Assembly (NCBI RefSeq): GCF_901875635.1
Contig: NZ_CABFMN010000044.1
Coordinates: forward strand, 1-64,000
Direction: 5' to 3'
Length of the DNA: 64,000 nt
From: Xylophilus ampelinus
GTDB taxonomy: Bacteria > Pseudomonadota > Gammaproteobacteria > Burkholderiales > Burkholderiaceae_C
The translations under genes were made by a program, and so were the position numbers. Of the stretch, positions 34,311-43,731 are shown piece by piece; position 1 is the stretch's first letter; each line of letters opens with the position of its first letter. Below the pieces are notes generated by a model, which had not been told where the DNA came from, searched no databases, and was given only the letters and a program-made list of their open reading frames with translations.

Positions 34311-34336
34311 TTCTTCCCCACGCAACCGTCCCTGCC

Positions 34337-36163
34337 ATGACCACGATCCACCCCACGCTGCTCGCCGTCACCGAGCGCATCCGTGCGCGCAGCCGTGACC
34401 TGCGCACCGATTACCTCACGCGCCTGCAGGCCCTGCGCCGGCGCGACCGCGGCTCCGACCGCATGGGCTGCGCCAACGTGGCGCACGCCGTGGCCGGCGT
34501 TCCCGCCAACGACAAACTACGCATCGTGGCCGAGCGGGCGCCCAACATCGGCATCGTCACGGCCTTCAACGACATGCTGTCGGCCCACGCGCCCTTCCAA
34601 GGCTATCCCGACATCATCAAGCACGAGGCGCGGCGCCTCGGCGCCACGGCCCAGGTGGCCGGCGGCGTGCCCGCCATGTGCGACGGCGTGACGCAAGGCA
34701 CGCCGGGCATGGAGCTGTCGCTCTTCAGCCGCGATGTGATCGCCATGGGCACCGCCGTGGCCCTCACGCACGACATGTTCGATGCCGCTTTGATGCTGGG
34801 CGTGTGCGACAAGATCGTGCCGGGCCTGCTGATCGGCGCGCTGCACTTCGGCCACCTGCCGATGGTCTTCGTGCCCGCCGGGCCGATGCCCTCGGGCCTG
34901 TCGAACAGCGCGAAGTCGAAGGTGCGCGAGCAGGCCGCGCAGGGGCTCGTCGGCCGGCAGGGCCTGCTCGACGCCGAGATGGCCGCCTACCACGGCGAAG
35001 GCACCTGCACCTTCTACGGCACGGCCAACAGCAACCAGATGCTGCTGGAGGCGATGGGCCTGCACGTGCCGGGCACCGCGTTCATCCAGCCGGGCGACGC
35101 GATGCGCGAGACGCTCACGCGCGAGGCGGTGCGCACGGTCCTGGGCAAGGCCTCGGGCCAGCCCTACGCCGTGCCCGCCATCGGCGAGATGGTCGACGAG
35201 CGCTGCATCGTGAACGCGATGGCCGCGCTGCTGGCCACCGGCGGGTCCACCAACCACCTGATCCACTGGGTGGCCGTGGCGCGCGCCGCGGGCATCCTCA
35301 TCGACTGGGACGACTTCTCGCAGCTGTCGGAGGTGGTGCCGCTGCTCACCCGCGTGTACCCCAACGGCACGGCCGACGTGAACGAGTTCCAGAGCGCCGG
35401 CGGGCCGGGCTTCGTGATCGGCGAGCTGATCGGCGCCGGCCTCATGCACGCCGACGTCGGCACCGTGCGCGCCGGCGGCATCGCCGAGTGGTCGGGCGTG
35501 CCGTCGATGGGCGCGGACGGCACACTGCACTGGCAGCGCGCCGTGTCGAACAACGACACCGTGACGCGGCCCGCCACCAAGCCCTTCAGCCCGACGGGCG
35601 GCCTCAAGCTGCTGCAGGGCAACCTGGGGCGCAGCGTGATCAAGGTGTCCTCGGTGCCCGACGACCGCCATGTGATCGAGGCGCCGGCGCGCGTCTTCGA
35701 CTCGCAGGGCGCGCTGCAGAAGGCGTTCGCGGCCGGCGAGCTGGAGCGCGACGTGGTCTGCGTGGTGCGCTGGCAGGGCCCGCAGGCCAACGGCATGCCC
35801 GAACTGCACAAGCTCACGCCGCCGCTGTCGGTGCTGCAGGGCAAGGGCTTCAAGGTGGCGCTGGTGACCGACGGGCGCATGAGCGGCGCCTCGGGCAAGG
35901 TGCCCGCCGCCATCCACGTCTCGCCCGAGGCCGCCGCGGGCGGTCCGCTGGCGAAGGTGCGCGATGGCGACCTCGTCCGCCTCGATGCGGTGGCCGGCAC
36001 GCTGACCGTGCTGGTGCCCGAAGCGGAATGGGCGGCGCGCCCGCTGGCCACGATGTCCGACGCCCAGCGTGCCGAGGATGGCCATGGCCTGGGCCGTGAA
36101 CTCTTCGCCGGCATGCGCCGCAACGCGCTGGCGGCCGAGGAGGGCGCCTGCACCTGGCTGTAA
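34337..36163 (+). CDS. edd: Phosphogluconate dehydratase
   Basis: The first committed Entner-Doudoroff enzyme, converting 6-phosphogluconate to KDPG. The length of 608 residues matches Edd. The IlvD/Edd fold is shown by [20 protein letters not shown], the cysteines expected to bind the [4Fe-4S] cluster ([25 protein letters not shown]), and [20 protein letters not shown] near the C-terminus. ATG 34337 gives the standard [15 protein letters not shown] start; the frame open upstream to 34127 is not expected to be translated. eda follows 124 bp later. Confidence 0.96.
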   Translation: MTTIHPTLLAVTERIRARSRDLRTDYLTRLQALRRRDRGSDRMGCANVAHAVAGVPANDKLRIVAERAPNIGIVTAFNDMLSAHAPFQGYPDIIKHEARRLGATAQVAGGVPAMCDGVTQGTPGMELSLFSRDVIAMGTAVALTHDMFDAALMLGVCDKIVPGLLIGALHFGHLPMVFVPAGPMPSGLSNSAKSKVREQAAQGLVGRQGLLDAEMAAYHGEGTCTFYGTANSNQMLLEAMGLHVPGTAFIQPGDAMRETLTREAVRTVLGKASGQPYAVPAIGEMVDERCIVNAMAALLATGGSTNHLIHWVAVARAAGILIDWDDFSQLSEVVPLLTRVYPNGTADVNEFQSAGGPGFVIGELIGAGLMHADVGTVRAGGIAEWSGVPSMGADGTLHWQRAVSNNDTVTRPATKPFSPTGGLKLLQGNLGRSVIKVSSVPDDRHVIEAPARVFDSQGALQKAFAAGELERDVVCVVRWQGPQANGMPELHKLTPPLSVLQGKGFKVALVTDGRMSGASGKVPAAIHVSPEAAAGGPLAKVRDGDLVRLDAVAGTLTVLVPEAEWAARPLATMSDAQRAEDGHGLGRELFAGMRRNALAAEEGACTWL

Positions 36164-36287
36164 GAACGTGTTCTGAGCCGCCGCGGTTCGCTTCGCACCG
36201 CGCTTTGCTTTATCGTGCCAGCCTCGGCCCGCGGCGCCGCATGCCCGCGCTGCGCAGACCTTCCCCGCATTTCTCTGGAGTCTCCCG

Positions 36288-36923
36288 ATGACCGAACCCC
36301 TGACCGCGCTGGACGTGATGCGCGACGCCCCCGTGATCCCCGTGATCGTGCTGCACGACGTGAAGGACGCGGTGCCGCTGGCGCGTGCGCTGGTGGCCGG
36401 CGGCATCCGCATGCTGGAGGTGACCTTGCGCACGCGCGAGGCGCTGGAGTGCATCGAGGCCATCGCCAAGGAGGTGCCCGAGGCCGTGGCCGGCGCCGGC
36501 ACCATCCGCAGCGCGGCCGATGCACAGGCTTCGGCGCTGGCCGGTGCACGCTTCGGCGTCAGCCCGGGCTACACGCGCTCGGTGGGCAAGGCCTGCCACG
36601 ACCTCGGCCTGCCGCTGCTGCCCGGCGTGGCGACGGGCAGCGAGATCATGCTGGCCCAGGAGGACGGCTACACCGAGCTGAAGTTCTTTCCCGCCGTGCA
36701 GGCCGGCGGCATCAACATGCTCAAGGCCTGGCAGGGGCCCTTCGGCGAGGTGAAGTTCTGCCCCACCGGCGGCGTGCACGCGGGCAACGCCGCCGATTTC
36801 CTGGCGCTGGCCAACGTGGCCTGCGTCGGCGGCTCCTGGATCGTGCCCACCGAGGCCATCGCGGCCAAGGACTGGGGCCGTGTCGAGACGCTGGCGCGTG
36901 AGGCCAGCCAGCTCGCGCGCTGA
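36288..36923 (+). CDS. eda: 2-dehydro-3-deoxy-phosphogluconate (KDPG) aldolase
   Basis: Cleaves KDPG to pyruvate and glyceraldehyde-3-phosphate. The 211-residue class I aldolase has the Schiff-base lysine in YTELKFFPA near residue 130, the active-site glutamate in RMLEVTLRT near residue 43, and the phosphate-binding CPTGGVH. The E/D pair GAGTIRSA and [10 protein letters not shown] fit. It completes the gluconate module with edd. A dispersed repeat begins seven bases after its stop. Confidence 0.96.
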   Translation: MTEPLTALDVMRDAPVIPVIVLHDVKDAVPLARALVAGGIRMLEVTLRTREALECIEAIAKEVPEAVAGAGTIRSAADAQASALAGARFGVSPGYTRSVGKACHDLGLPLLPGVATGSEIMLAQEDGYTELKFFPAVQAGGINMLKAWQGPFGEVKFCPTGGVHAGNAADFLALANVACVGGSWIVPTEAIAAKDWGRVETLAREASQLAR

Positions 36924-36930
36924 CGCTTTC

Positions 36931-36989
36931 AAGCCAAATCGGGCTGCAGCCCCCGTCCATCGGGCGCGAGCAGCTATGAAAAAGATAGC
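36931..36989. repeat. Dispersed two-hairpin repeat, copy 4
   Basis: The best full-length copy on this strand. It starts AAGCCAAATCGGGCTGCAG and ends with the core GCTATGAAAAAGATAGC (36973-36989). It fills the gap between eda and the HAD dehalogenase gene and stops six bases before the latter's start codon. Confidence 0.8.
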
Positions 36990-36995
36990 GAGACA

Positions 36996-37724
36996 ATGGA
37001 CCCCGATTTCGATTCCGCTTCCCTGAAGGTCATCGCCTTCGACATCTTCGGCACCGTCGTCGACTGGCACGGCGGCATCGCCGCCGAGGTGGAACGCGCC
37101 CTGCCCGGCGTCGACGGCAGCGCCTTCGCCCTGGCTTGGCGCGCCGGCTACCAGCCCGCCATGCGCAGCGTCATGGCGCGCATCGCCAGCGGGGAGGGCG
37201 GCTTCACGCTGCTCGACGAACTGCACCGCGGCATCCTCGACGGCGTGCTGCGCGACATCGGTGCCGACGGGCGGCTCGACGCCGCAGCCCTGCACCAACT
37301 GAACACCGCCTGGCACCGGCTGCCGCCCTGGCCCGACGCGGTCGAGGGGCTCACCCGGCTCAAGCGCAGGTACACGATCTGCACGCTGTCCAACGGCAAC
37401 CTCGGGCTGTTGACCGAGATGGCCAAGCGCGGCGGCCTGCCCTGGGACTGCATCCTCTCGGCCGAGGTCTTCAAGGCCTACAAGCCCGATCCGCGCACCT
37501 ACCTCGGCGTGGCCACCGTCTTCGACGTGGCGCCCAGCGAGGTCATGCTGGCCGCGGCCCACCACGACGACCTGGCGGCCGCGCGCGTGTGCGGCCTGGC
37601 CACCGGCTACATCGAGCGCCCGCTGGAGTTCGGCGCCGGCCATCCCAAGGACGTGTCGCCGCGGGCCGAGAACTCGCTGCATGTGTGCAACATCCTGGCG
37701 CTGGCCGAGCGGCTGGGTTGCTGA
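36996..37724 (+). CDS. Haloacid dehalogenase, type II (HAD superfamily)
   Basis: A hydrolase of 242 residues. The nucleophile Asp lies in IAFDIFGTVVDWHGG near residue 13 (D-x-F-G-T, the L-2-haloacid dehalogenase form). Motif II is CTLSNGN near residue 129, the motif III lysine is in AYKPDPRTYLGVA, and motif IV is AAHHDDLAAARVCG. The SNGN and KPDPR motifs point to the 2-haloacid branch rather than sugar phosphatases, though the substrate is unproven. The start is placed just after dispersed repeat copy 4, so the repeat may supply part of its upstream signal. Confidence 0.9.
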   Translation: MDPDFDSASLKVIAFDIFGTVVDWHGGIAAEVERALPGVDGSAFALAWRAGYQPAMRSVMARIASGEGGFTLLDELHRGILDGVLRDIGADGRLDAAALHQLNTAWHRLPPWPDAVEGLTRLKRRYTICTLSNGNLGLLTEMAKRGGLPWDCILSAEVFKAYKPDPRTYLGVATVFDVAPSEVMLAAAHHDDLAAARVCGLATGYIERPLEFGAGHPKDVSPRAENSLHVCNILALAERLGC

Positions 37725-37732
37725 GTCTGCCC

Positions 37733-38128
37733 GTGCCGCCCACGTCGCCCGAACTCGACACGCCGGGGGACTTGCAGCCGCTGCTGGCAGAACTGCGCGT
37801 GATGGAGGACCGCTTCCATGCCGCCTCGCATGCGGCCACGCCCGAGGACTTCGGCCGCATCGTCGCGCCCGACTTCTGGGAGATCGGGGCTTCCGGCAAG
37901 CGCTACAGCCGTGCGTTCTGCCTCGAGGTGCTGTCGCAGCGCGCTGCCAAGCCGCCCGAGGAGGCCTGGATCACCCGTGACTGGCACCTTCGCGCACTCG
38001 GCCCCGACCACTGCCTGCTGACGTACACCCTGGAGCAGCCGGGGAGAGTCACGCTGCGCTCGACCGTCTGGCGCCGCACGGCCGACGGATGGCAGGCCGT
38101 CTTCCACCAAGGCACGGTGTGCCTGTGA
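37733..38128 (+). CDS. NTF2-like (DUF4440-type) protein
   Basis: A small alpha+beta cone-fold protein of 131 residues, recognised from ELRVMEDRFHAASHAATPED, FGRIVAPDFWEIGASGKRYS and the terminal STVWRRTADGWQAVFHQGT. Proteins of this group range from enzymes to ligand-binding domains; no catalytic residues can be assigned. The start is GTG 37733; TTG 37718, overlapping the HAD stop codon, is an alternative. It is probably co-transcribed with the HAD gene. Confidence 0.8.
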   Translation: MPPTSPELDTPGDLQPLLAELRVMEDRFHAASHAATPEDFGRIVAPDFWEIGASGKRYSRAFCLEVLSQRAAKPPEEAWITRDWHLRALGPDHCLLTYTLEQPGRVTLRSTVWRRTADGWQAVFHQGTVCL

Positions 38129-38156
38129 CGGGCGGCCCTCCGGCCCCGGCGGCAGC

Positions 38157-38756
38157 ATGACCATCGGCGCCGTGCCGCCGCCTGTTCCCGTGCTCTCGTT
38201 TCCCGCGCCGCATGTCCTGCGGACCGCGCGCCTGCAACTGCGGCCGATGCAGCCGTCCGATGCCGACGCGCTCCACGCCATCCTGACCGAGCCCGAGGTC
38301 CTGCGCCATTGGGACACGCCGGCTTGGCCTGATGTGGCGCATGCCCGCGAGTTCATCGTCGACGAGCAACGGGCGCTCGCGGAGGGCGAATCCCTCACGC
38401 TGGGCATCTACCGGGACGACCCGCCGCGCCTGATCGGGGAATGCCTGCTGTTCGCCGTCGACTGGCAGGCCGGCCGCGCCGAGCTGGGTTTTGCGCTGGC
38501 GCCCGGCGCATGGGGACACGGCTACTTGCAGGAGGCTGCAGGCGCCTTGCTCGCCTACGGCTTCGACAGCTCGCACCTGCGCCGCATCGAAGCCGAGATC
38601 AACGTGGGCAACGCGGCGGCAGCCCGCGCACTGGAGCGCCTCGGCTTTCAACGCGAGGGCGTGCTGCGTGAGCGCTGGGCGGTGAACGGCAGCATCTCGG
38701 ACGCCGCCGTGTACGGCTTGCTGGCCAGGGAGTGGGCAGCGCGCTCTGTGGACTGA
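38157..38756 (+). CDS. GNAT-family N-acetyltransferase, RimJ/RimL type
   Basis: An acetyltransferase of 199 residues. LRTARLQLRPMQPSDADALH near the N-terminus is the usual start of the RimJ/RimL/ribosomal-Ser acetyltransferase branch. The central motif is LGFALAPGAWGHGYLQEAAG near residue 112, and IEAEINVGNAAAARALERLG then FQREG completes the fold. Substrates in this branch are ribosomal N-termini or small amines; this one is unknown. It lies 29 bp after the NTF2-like gene. Confidence 0.88.
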   Translation: MTIGAVPPPVPVLSFPAPHVLRTARLQLRPMQPSDADALHAILTEPEVLRHWDTPAWPDVAHAREFIVDEQRALAEGESLTLGIYRDDPPRLIGECLLFAVDWQAGRAELGFALAPGAWGHGYLQEAAGALLAYGFDSSHLRRIEAEINVGNAAAARALERLGFQREGVLRERWAVNGSISDAAVYGLLAREWAARSVD

Positions 38757-38801
38757 CGGCCCACGCGGCACTCGGTCACAGGGGCCAGCGGCCTCGCTGG
38801 A

Positions 38802-39218
38802 TCAGCGCAAGCCCTGGCCGCTGCCGGCGTCGTCCTGGCGCTGGATCAGTTCGATCTTGTAGCCGTCGGGATCGGTCACGAAGGCGATCACCGTCGTACC
38901 GCCTTTCACCGGACCCGCTTCCCGCGTGACGTTGCCGCCGGCTGCCTTGATCTTCTCGCAGGCCGCATAGGCGTCGGGCACGCCCAGGGCGATGTGGCCG
39001 TAGGCCGTGCCCATCTCGTAGCGCTCGGTGCCCCAGTTGTAGGTGAGCTCGATCTCGGCCTGGCCGGGGTTACCGTCGCCGTAGCCGACGAAGGCCAAGC
39101 TGTACTTGTATTCGGGGTTCTCGCTGGTGCGCAGCAGGGTCATGCCCAGCACCTTCGTGTAGAAGTCGATCGAGCGCTGGAGGTTGCCGACGCGCAGCAT
39201 GGTGTGGAGGAGTCGCAT
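38802..39218 (-). CDS. gloA: Lactoylglutathione lyase (glyoxalase I)
   Basis: Isomerises the methylglyoxal-glutathione hemithioacetal to S-lactoylglutathione. The 138-residue metal-dependent enzyme starts [20 protein letters not shown], with the metal His of LHTMLRVG, the Glu of [10 protein letters not shown], the His of YGHIALGV, and the Glu near the C-terminus in GYKIELIQR. The short C-terminal extension after IQR is variable. It is convergent with the GNAT gene. Confidence 0.95.
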   Translation of the reverse strand: MRLLHTMLRVGNLQRSIDFYTKVLGMTLLRTSENPEYKYSLAFVGYGDGNPGQAEIELTYNWGTERYEMGTAYGHIALGVPDAYAACEKIKAAGGNVTREAGPVKGGTTVIAFVTDPDGYKIELIQRQDDAGSGQGLR

Positions 39219-39327
39219 GGGGTTTTCGTCGTGGGGCGCAAAGCGGCGAGTGTGCCGTGTGCGGCACCGCGCTGCAGCGCCGCGTGCCAGAAGCCCGCGC
39301 GTCCGGGCGGTCGTCGGCTTGGCCTCG

Positions 39328-39385
39328 AGCCAAACAGGGCTGCAGCGCCCATGCAGCGGGCGCGAGCAGCTATCAAAAGCGTAGC
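39328..39385. repeat. Dispersed two-hairpin repeat, copy 5
   Basis: It begins AGCCAAACAGGGCTGCAG and ends with the core GCTATCAAAAGCGTAGC (39369-39385). It lies 27 bp beyond the stop of the short iron-transporter ATPase gene, between it and gloA. Confidence 0.8.
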
Positions 39386-39412
39386 AGATCGGCGCGCCGC
39401 CGTGCCCAGCCG

Positions 39413-40102
39413 CTACGCCTGCTGGCCCGCGGGCGACCACTGCATCAGCCGCCCGGCATGCATGACGCCGATGTGGTCGGCCATGGTCTGCGCCTCGGCC
39501 GCGTGGTGCGTGACGAGGATCGCCGTCTGCCCCGCGGCGCGCAGGATGTCGCGTACCTCGACCGTCAGGCGCTCGCGCGTGGCGCCGTCGAGGTTGGAGA
39601 AGGGCTCGTCGAGCAGGATCAGCGCCGGCGCCGGTGCCAATGCACGGGCCAGCGCCACCCGCTGCTGCTGGCCGCCCGACAGCTCGTGCGGAAAGCGCGC
39701 CGCCATTTCCGGCAGGCCCACCAGCGTGAGCATCTCTCTCACGCGGGCCTCGCGGTCCGCGCGTGTCCAGCGCCGCAGCCCGAAGGCCACGTTGCCGGCC
39801 GCCGACAGGTGCGGGAACAGCGCGTATTCCTGGAACATCAGTCCGATCTGGCGCGCCTCGGGCGGCAGGTGCACGTCGGCCGACGAGAGCAGGCGCTCGC
39901 CCAGGCGGATCTCGCCGGCGCGCGCCGGCTCGAAGCCGGCGATGGCGCGCAGCACGGTGGTCTTGCCGCAACCCGAAGGCCCAAGCAGGCAGCCGATGCG
40001 GCCGGCTGCCAGGTGCAGCGCGAAGCCGTCGACCACCGTGTGAAGGCCGCGTGGCGTGTCGTAGCCCAGGCGCAGGCCGTCGATGGCGAGGGCGCCGCTC
40101 AT
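39413..40102 (-). CDS. fbpC: Iron(III) ABC transporter ATP-binding protein, short form
   Basis: The ATPase of a Fe(III) importer. Walker [10 protein letters not shown] is near residue 41, the signature [15 protein letters not shown] near residue 136, and Walker [14 protein letters not shown] near residue 157; the H-loop is [10 protein letters not shown]. At 229 residues it ends just after [13 protein letters not shown]. It therefore lacks the C-terminal regulatory region of about 120 residues that most FbpC proteins carry, a truncation discussed in the findings. The start overlaps the permease stop by four bases. Confidence 0.88.
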   Translation of the reverse strand: MSGALAIDGLRLGYDTPRGLHTVVDGFALHLAAGRIGCLLGPSGCGKTTVLRAIAGFEPARAGEIRLGERLLSSADVHLPPEARQIGLMFQEYALFPHLSAAGNVAFGLRRWTRADREARVREMLTLVGLPEMAARFPHELSGGQQQRVALARALAPAPALILLDEPFSNLDGATRERLTVEVRDILRAAGQTAILVTHHAAEAQTMADHIGVMHAGRLMQWSPAGQQA

Positions 40103-41775
40103 GCGGGCACCCCCACGGTCGATTCGACGTGGCTGGCGTCGAGTTGCGTGCGGGCCAGCCAGACCACCGGCAGCAGGCCGGCCAGCACGATGGCGAGCGC
40201 GGCGATGGCGCCTTCCTCGTAGGTGCCCCGCGCCGCCTCGGCATAGAGCCAGGTGGCCAGCGTGTCGAAGTTGGCGGGGCGCAGCAGCAGGGTGGCGGGC
40301 AGTTCCTTCATGGCATCGACGAAGACGAGCAAGGCGCTGGCGGCGATGGCCGGACGCAGCAGCGGCAGGTGGACGCGCCGCAGGGCGCCGAGTGTGCTTT
40401 CCCCGAGCGAGCGCGCGGCCTGCTCGAGCGCGGGCGGGATGCGCGCCAGGCCGGCGTCGATGCCGCCCACCGGCATGGCGAGGAAACGGATCGTGCAGGC
40501 GATCACCAGCACCACGCCCAGGCCCATCAGCGGTAGGCCGGGCAGGCCCAGTGCGGACGCCACACCGGCATCCAGCGCCAGCGCGGGCGACAGCAGGCCG
40601 ATGGCCAGCACCGTGCCGGGCAGCGCGTAGCCCAGGCTGGCCAGGCGCGCGGGCCAGCGGGCGGGCCGCGTGCTCGCGGCGCCCTGGCGGACCGTCCACG
40701 CCACCAGAAGGCCGGCCAGCACGGCGACGGTGGTCACGCCGAGTGCCAGCGCCACCGTGTTGCCCAGGCTGGTCCACAGGCCACCGGAGATGCCCTGGCC
40801 CAGGCGCAGGCGCTTGACCGTCTCGGCCACCAGGTAGGCCGCCGGCGCCACGAAGCCCAGAAGCACCGGCAGGCTGGCGGCGGCGGTGGCCGCCCAGGCC
40901 CGCGCGCCCTGCAGTCGCCGGGGGGCCATGGCCCGCATGCGCTGCGCGGAGCCGAAGCGCTGCCGGCGGCGGCCACGCTGCTCCAGCACGACGAGCAGCA
41001 CGACCATCGCGAGCATGGCGCAGGCGATCTGCGCTGCGCCGGCCAGGTCGGAGCGCGTGATCCACGTCGTGTAGATGGCCACCGTCAGGGTGTTGACCCC
41101 GAGGAACTCCGACGCGCCGATGTCGTTGAGCGTCTCCAGCAGCGCCAGGCTCAGGCCCACCGCCAGCGCCGGCCTGGCCAGCGGCAGCGCCACGCGCCGG
41201 AAGGCGCCCCAGCGCCCTTCGCCGAGCGAGCGCGCCGCCTCCAGCAGGTGCGCGGGCTGGGTCATGAACATGGCGCGCGCCGTGAGGTAGACGTAGGGAT
41301 AGAGCACGATGCCCAGCACGCACACCGCGCCGCCCATCGATCGCAGGTCGGGCAGGCGGAACTCGCGCGGGCTGTCGTAGCCCAGCAGCCAGCGCAGTGC
41401 GGTCTGCACCGGGCCGATGGGATGCAGCAGGTCGAGGTAGGCGAAGGCCACGATGTAGGTGGGCATGGCCAGCGGCAGCAGCAGCGCCCAGTTCAGCATG
41501 CGCCGGCCGGGGAAGTCGCAGCTCGACACCAGCCAGGCACAGCCGGTGCCGATCACCAGCACCAGCGTGCCGACGCCGGCCAGCAGCAGGGCCGTGTTGA
41601 GCGCCGCCTGCGGCAGCACGTGCTGCGCAAGGTGCGCCCAGTGCGAGAAGTCGGCCCCCGCCGCCAGCCAGGCCAGCGAGAGCACGGGCGCGAGCACGCC
41701 CAGCGCCACGAGGATGGCACCGGCCTGCCACAGCGGGCCCACGTTGCGCAGGCCTGGCCTGCGAGCGATCCGCAT
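40099..41775 (-). CDS. fbpB: Iron(III) ABC transporter permease
   Basis: A 558-residue fused permease with two sets of about six membrane segments. Each half has an EAA loop: [20 protein letters not shown] in the first half and [20 protein letters not shown] in the second. [16 protein letters not shown] is a typical FbpB segment. It is downstream of fbpA across a 142-bp gap that contains a palindromic repeat, and overlaps fbpC by four bases. Confidence 0.94.
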   Translation of the reverse strand: MRIARRPGLRNVGPLWQAGAILVALGVLAPVLSLAWLAAGADFSHWAHLAQHVLPQAALNTALLLAGVGTLVLVIGTGCAWLVSSCDFPGRRMLNWALLLPLAMPTYIVAFAYLDLLHPIGPVQTALRWLLGYDSPREFRLPDLRSMGGAVCVLGIVLYPYVYLTARAMFMTQPAHLLEAARSLGEGRWGAFRRVALPLARPALAVGLSLALLETLNDIGASEFLGVNTLTVAIYTTWITRSDLAGAAQIACAMLAMVVLLVVLEQRGRRRQRFGSAQRMRAMAPRRLQGARAWAATAAASLPVLLGFVAPAAYLVAETVKRLRLGQGISGGLWTSLGNTVALALGVTTVAVLAGLLVAWTVRQGAASTRPARWPARLASLGYALPGTVLAIGLLSPALALDAGVASALGLPGLPLMGLGVVLVIACTIRFLAMPVGGIDAGLARIPPALEQAARSLGESTLGALRRVHLPLLRPAIAASALLVFVDAMKELPATLLLRPANFDTLATWLYAEAARGTYEEGAIAALAIVLAGLLPVVWLARTQLDASHVESTVGVPA

Positions 41776-41862
41776 CAGGTCTTCGCCAAAAGACAGCGAT
41801 TCATGTCAGCGTCTTCACTTCAGGGCACCCGTGGAACTGCCTTTGCCAGGCCACCGGGTGCG

Positions 41863-41908
41863 CCCCCTTCGCGCAGCAGAAGGGGGAGCCGCGAAGCAGC
41901 TTGGGGGG
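41863..41908. repeat. Palindromic intergenic repeat, second family, copy 2
   Basis: CCCCCTTC-8 bp-GAAGGGGG followed by GAGCCGCGAAGCAGCTTGGGG lies between fbpA and fbpB. The shape and tail match the element in the rimM-trmD gap (4355-4393). Its hairpin could attenuate read-through and lower permease expression relative to the binding protein (inference). Confidence 0.5.
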
Positions 41909-41917
41909 TTGAATCCG

Positions 41918-42964
41918 CTATCTGTCGAAGCCGACCTTATCGACCAGCGCGCTGGCCTGCTTGCGGTGCTTGGCGATCTCGACGAGCGGCAGCGGATCGA
42001 CCTTCAGCTCGCCGATGGTCTGGCCGATGATCGGGTCGAGCGCCACACCCTTGCGCACGGGGTATTCGTAGTTGGCCTGGGCGTACATCTGCTGGGCCGG
42101 CTCCGACACCAGGAACTCCAGCAGCTTGATGGCGTTGTCGCGGTTCGGCGCGCTCTTGGCCACCGAGGCGCCGCTGATGTTGACGTGCGTGCCGCCACCC
42201 TTGGCGAAGGTCGGCCGGACCACCTTGATCGCGTCACCCCACTTGCGGGCGTCACTGCCTTCCTTGGCGCCCTTCATCTGGCCCACGTAGTAGGAGTTGG
42301 CCAGGCCCACGTCGCAGATGCCGCCGAGGATGTCGCGCGCCACGTCGCGGTCGCCGCCCGTGGCCTTGCGCGCCAGGTTGTTCTTCACGCCGCGCAGCCA
42401 CTGCTCGGCCTGCGCCTCGCCGTCGTGCGCGATCAGCGCCGCCACCAGCGCGGTGTTGTACGGGTGCTGGCCGGCGCGGATGCAGACCTTGCCCTTGTAC
42501 TTCGGGTCGGCCAGGTCCTCGTAGCGGAAGTTCGCGAGCTTGAGGTTCCTGTCGGCGTACAGCACGCGTGCGCGCATCGACAGCGAAAACCACTGTCCGT
42601 CGGCGCCGCGCAGGTTGGCGGGAATCGCCGATTCGAGCGCGGCCGACTTCACCGGCTGCGTCACGCCGCCTTCGACGAGGTCTAGGAGGTTGCCCACGTC
42701 CACCGTCATCAGCACGTCGGCGGGCGAGCGGGCGCCCTCGGCCTTGACGCGCTCGAGCAGCCCGTCCTTCACGAACACGGTGTTCACCTTGATCTGCGTC
42801 TGCGCGCTGAAGGCCGCGATCAGCGGCTGGATCAGGCCCGGCTCGCGGGTGGTGTAGAGCGTGAGTTCGCCCTGTGCATGGGCGGGCAGGGCAGCAGCCA
42901 CCAGGCCGGCGGCTGCCAGGGCGAAGGTGCACGCCTTCCGGCGCGGATGGGACAACAAGGACAT
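41918..42964 (-). CDS. fbpA: Iron(III) ABC transporter substrate-binding protein
   Basis: A periplasmic ferric-binding protein of 348 residues. The signal peptide ends near LPAHAQG. The mature start ELTLYTTREPGLIQPLIAAF, the segment VDVGNLLDLVEGG and the tyrosine pair in GLANSYYVGQ (the iron-ligand tyrosines of FbpA) are clear. ISGASVAKSAPNRDNAIKLL also matches. A Fur-box-like sequence lies 67 bp upstream. Expression is therefore expected to be iron-repressed. Confidence 0.94.
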   Translation of the reverse strand: MSLLSHPRRKACTFALAAAGLVAAALPAHAQGELTLYTTREPGLIQPLIAAFSAQTQIKVNTVFVKDGLLERVKAEGARSPADVLMTVDVGNLLDLVEGGVTQPVKSAALESAIPANLRGADGQWFSLSMRARVLYADRNLKLANFRYEDLADPKYKGKVCIRAGQHPYNTALVAALIAHDGEAQAEQWLRGVKNNLARKATGGDRDVARDILGGICDVGLANSYYVGQMKGAKEGSDARKWGDAIKVVRPTFAKGGGTHVNISGASVAKSAPNRDNAIKLLEFLVSEPAQQMYAQANYEYPVRKGVALDPIIGQTIGELKVDPLPLVEIAKHRKQASALVDKVGFDR

Positions 42965-43030
42965 GGAAACTCCTCCGGACGTCGACTGGGATCTCTTCTG
43001 CCGGCGGGTGCCGGCCCAGCGTGTCGCTGG

Positions 43031-43047
43031 TTGAGAATCATTGTCAA
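43031..43047. promoter_or_regulatory. Probable Fur box upstream of fbpA
   Basis: TTGAGAATCATTGTCAA is an imperfect 17-bp palindrome containing GAGAATCATT, close to the Fur consensus of repeated GATAAT/ATTATC hexamers. It is placed 67 bp before the fbpA start codon. Confidence 0.7.
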
Positions 43048-43109
43048 CGACGTGCTGCCGCCCTCAGCTCGATGAACCCTGCCCGCGTGGGGTTGAAGCG
43101 CCCTTGCGC

Positions 43110-43664
43110 TCAGCGCTTCGCCGGCACCTCGAAGACCAGGCAGGTGGTCGTCGCGTGGGCGTACAGCGTGCCGTCGGGGCCCACCAGGCGCGCCTCCGCC
43201 GTCGCGAGCTGCCGGCCGCAGTGGATCACGCGGCCTTCGGCGCGCACGCGCGGCACCTTGGGCGTGATCGCCTTGACCAGGTTCACGCCCAGCTCGGCCG
43301 TGGTGTAGGCACGGCCCGGCGGCATCATGGTGTGCACGGCGCAGCCCAGCGCCGAATCGAGCAGGGTGGCGAACCAGCCGCCGTGCACGGTGCCCAGCGG
43401 GTTGAGGTGGCGCTGCAGGGGCGTGCCCTGGAACACCGCCTTCCCCGGCCCGACCTCGACGATGGTGAAGTCCAGCGTCTTCGCGATCTCGGCATAGGGC
43501 AGTTCGCCGCGAAGCATGGCTTCCATGACCTGCAGGCCGGTCTTGCCGGCGAGCTGGTCGGGCCGGGCGAGCCCGGGGCCGGGCCCGGCGTCGAGCCGGG
43601 CCATGACTTCGGCTTCCTCGGCGAGCCAGGCCTTCAACACGTCTTCGGAATTGGTCGGGGTCAC
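43110..43664 (-). CDS. PaaI-family (hotdog-fold) thioesterase
   Basis: Acyl-CoA thioesterase-like protein of 184 residues. The hotdog motif HLNPLGTVHGGWFATLLDSA near residues 91-110 and LGCAVHTMMPPGRAYTTAEL are diagnostic. The last strand is YAHATTTCLVFEVP. An N-terminal helical extension of about 45 residues precedes the fold. GTG 43664 is the chosen start, with AGGAG seven bases upstream; reading further upstream would run into the MarR operator. It is divergent from marR and is its probable target. Confidence 0.87.
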   Translation of the reverse strand: MTPTNSEDVLKAWLAEEAEVMARLDAGPGPGLARPDQLAGKTGLQVMEAMLRGELPYAEIAKTLDFTIVEVGPGKAVFQGTPLQRHLNPLGTVHGGWFATLLDSALGCAVHTMMPPGRAYTTAELGVNLVKAITPKVPRVRAEGRVIHCGRQLATAEARLVGPDGTLYAHATTTCLVFEVPAKR

Positions 43665-43696
43665 GGTTGCGCTCCTCTCTCTGGATGACTTGATGG

Positions 43697-43729
43697 TTGC
43701 ATATGCAATCATTGCAGATACAATGATTG
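43697..43729. promoter_or_regulatory. Overlapping MarR-type operators
   Basis: TTGCATATGCAA (43697-43708, perfect palindrome) overlaps CAATCATTG-CAGATA-CAATGATTG (43706-43729, perfect 9-bp arms). They share the intergenic space between the PaaI-like gene and marR, touching the first possible marR start codons. The short A/T-rich palindromes stand out in this GC-rich DNA. Confidence 0.75.
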
Positions 43730-43731
43730 GC

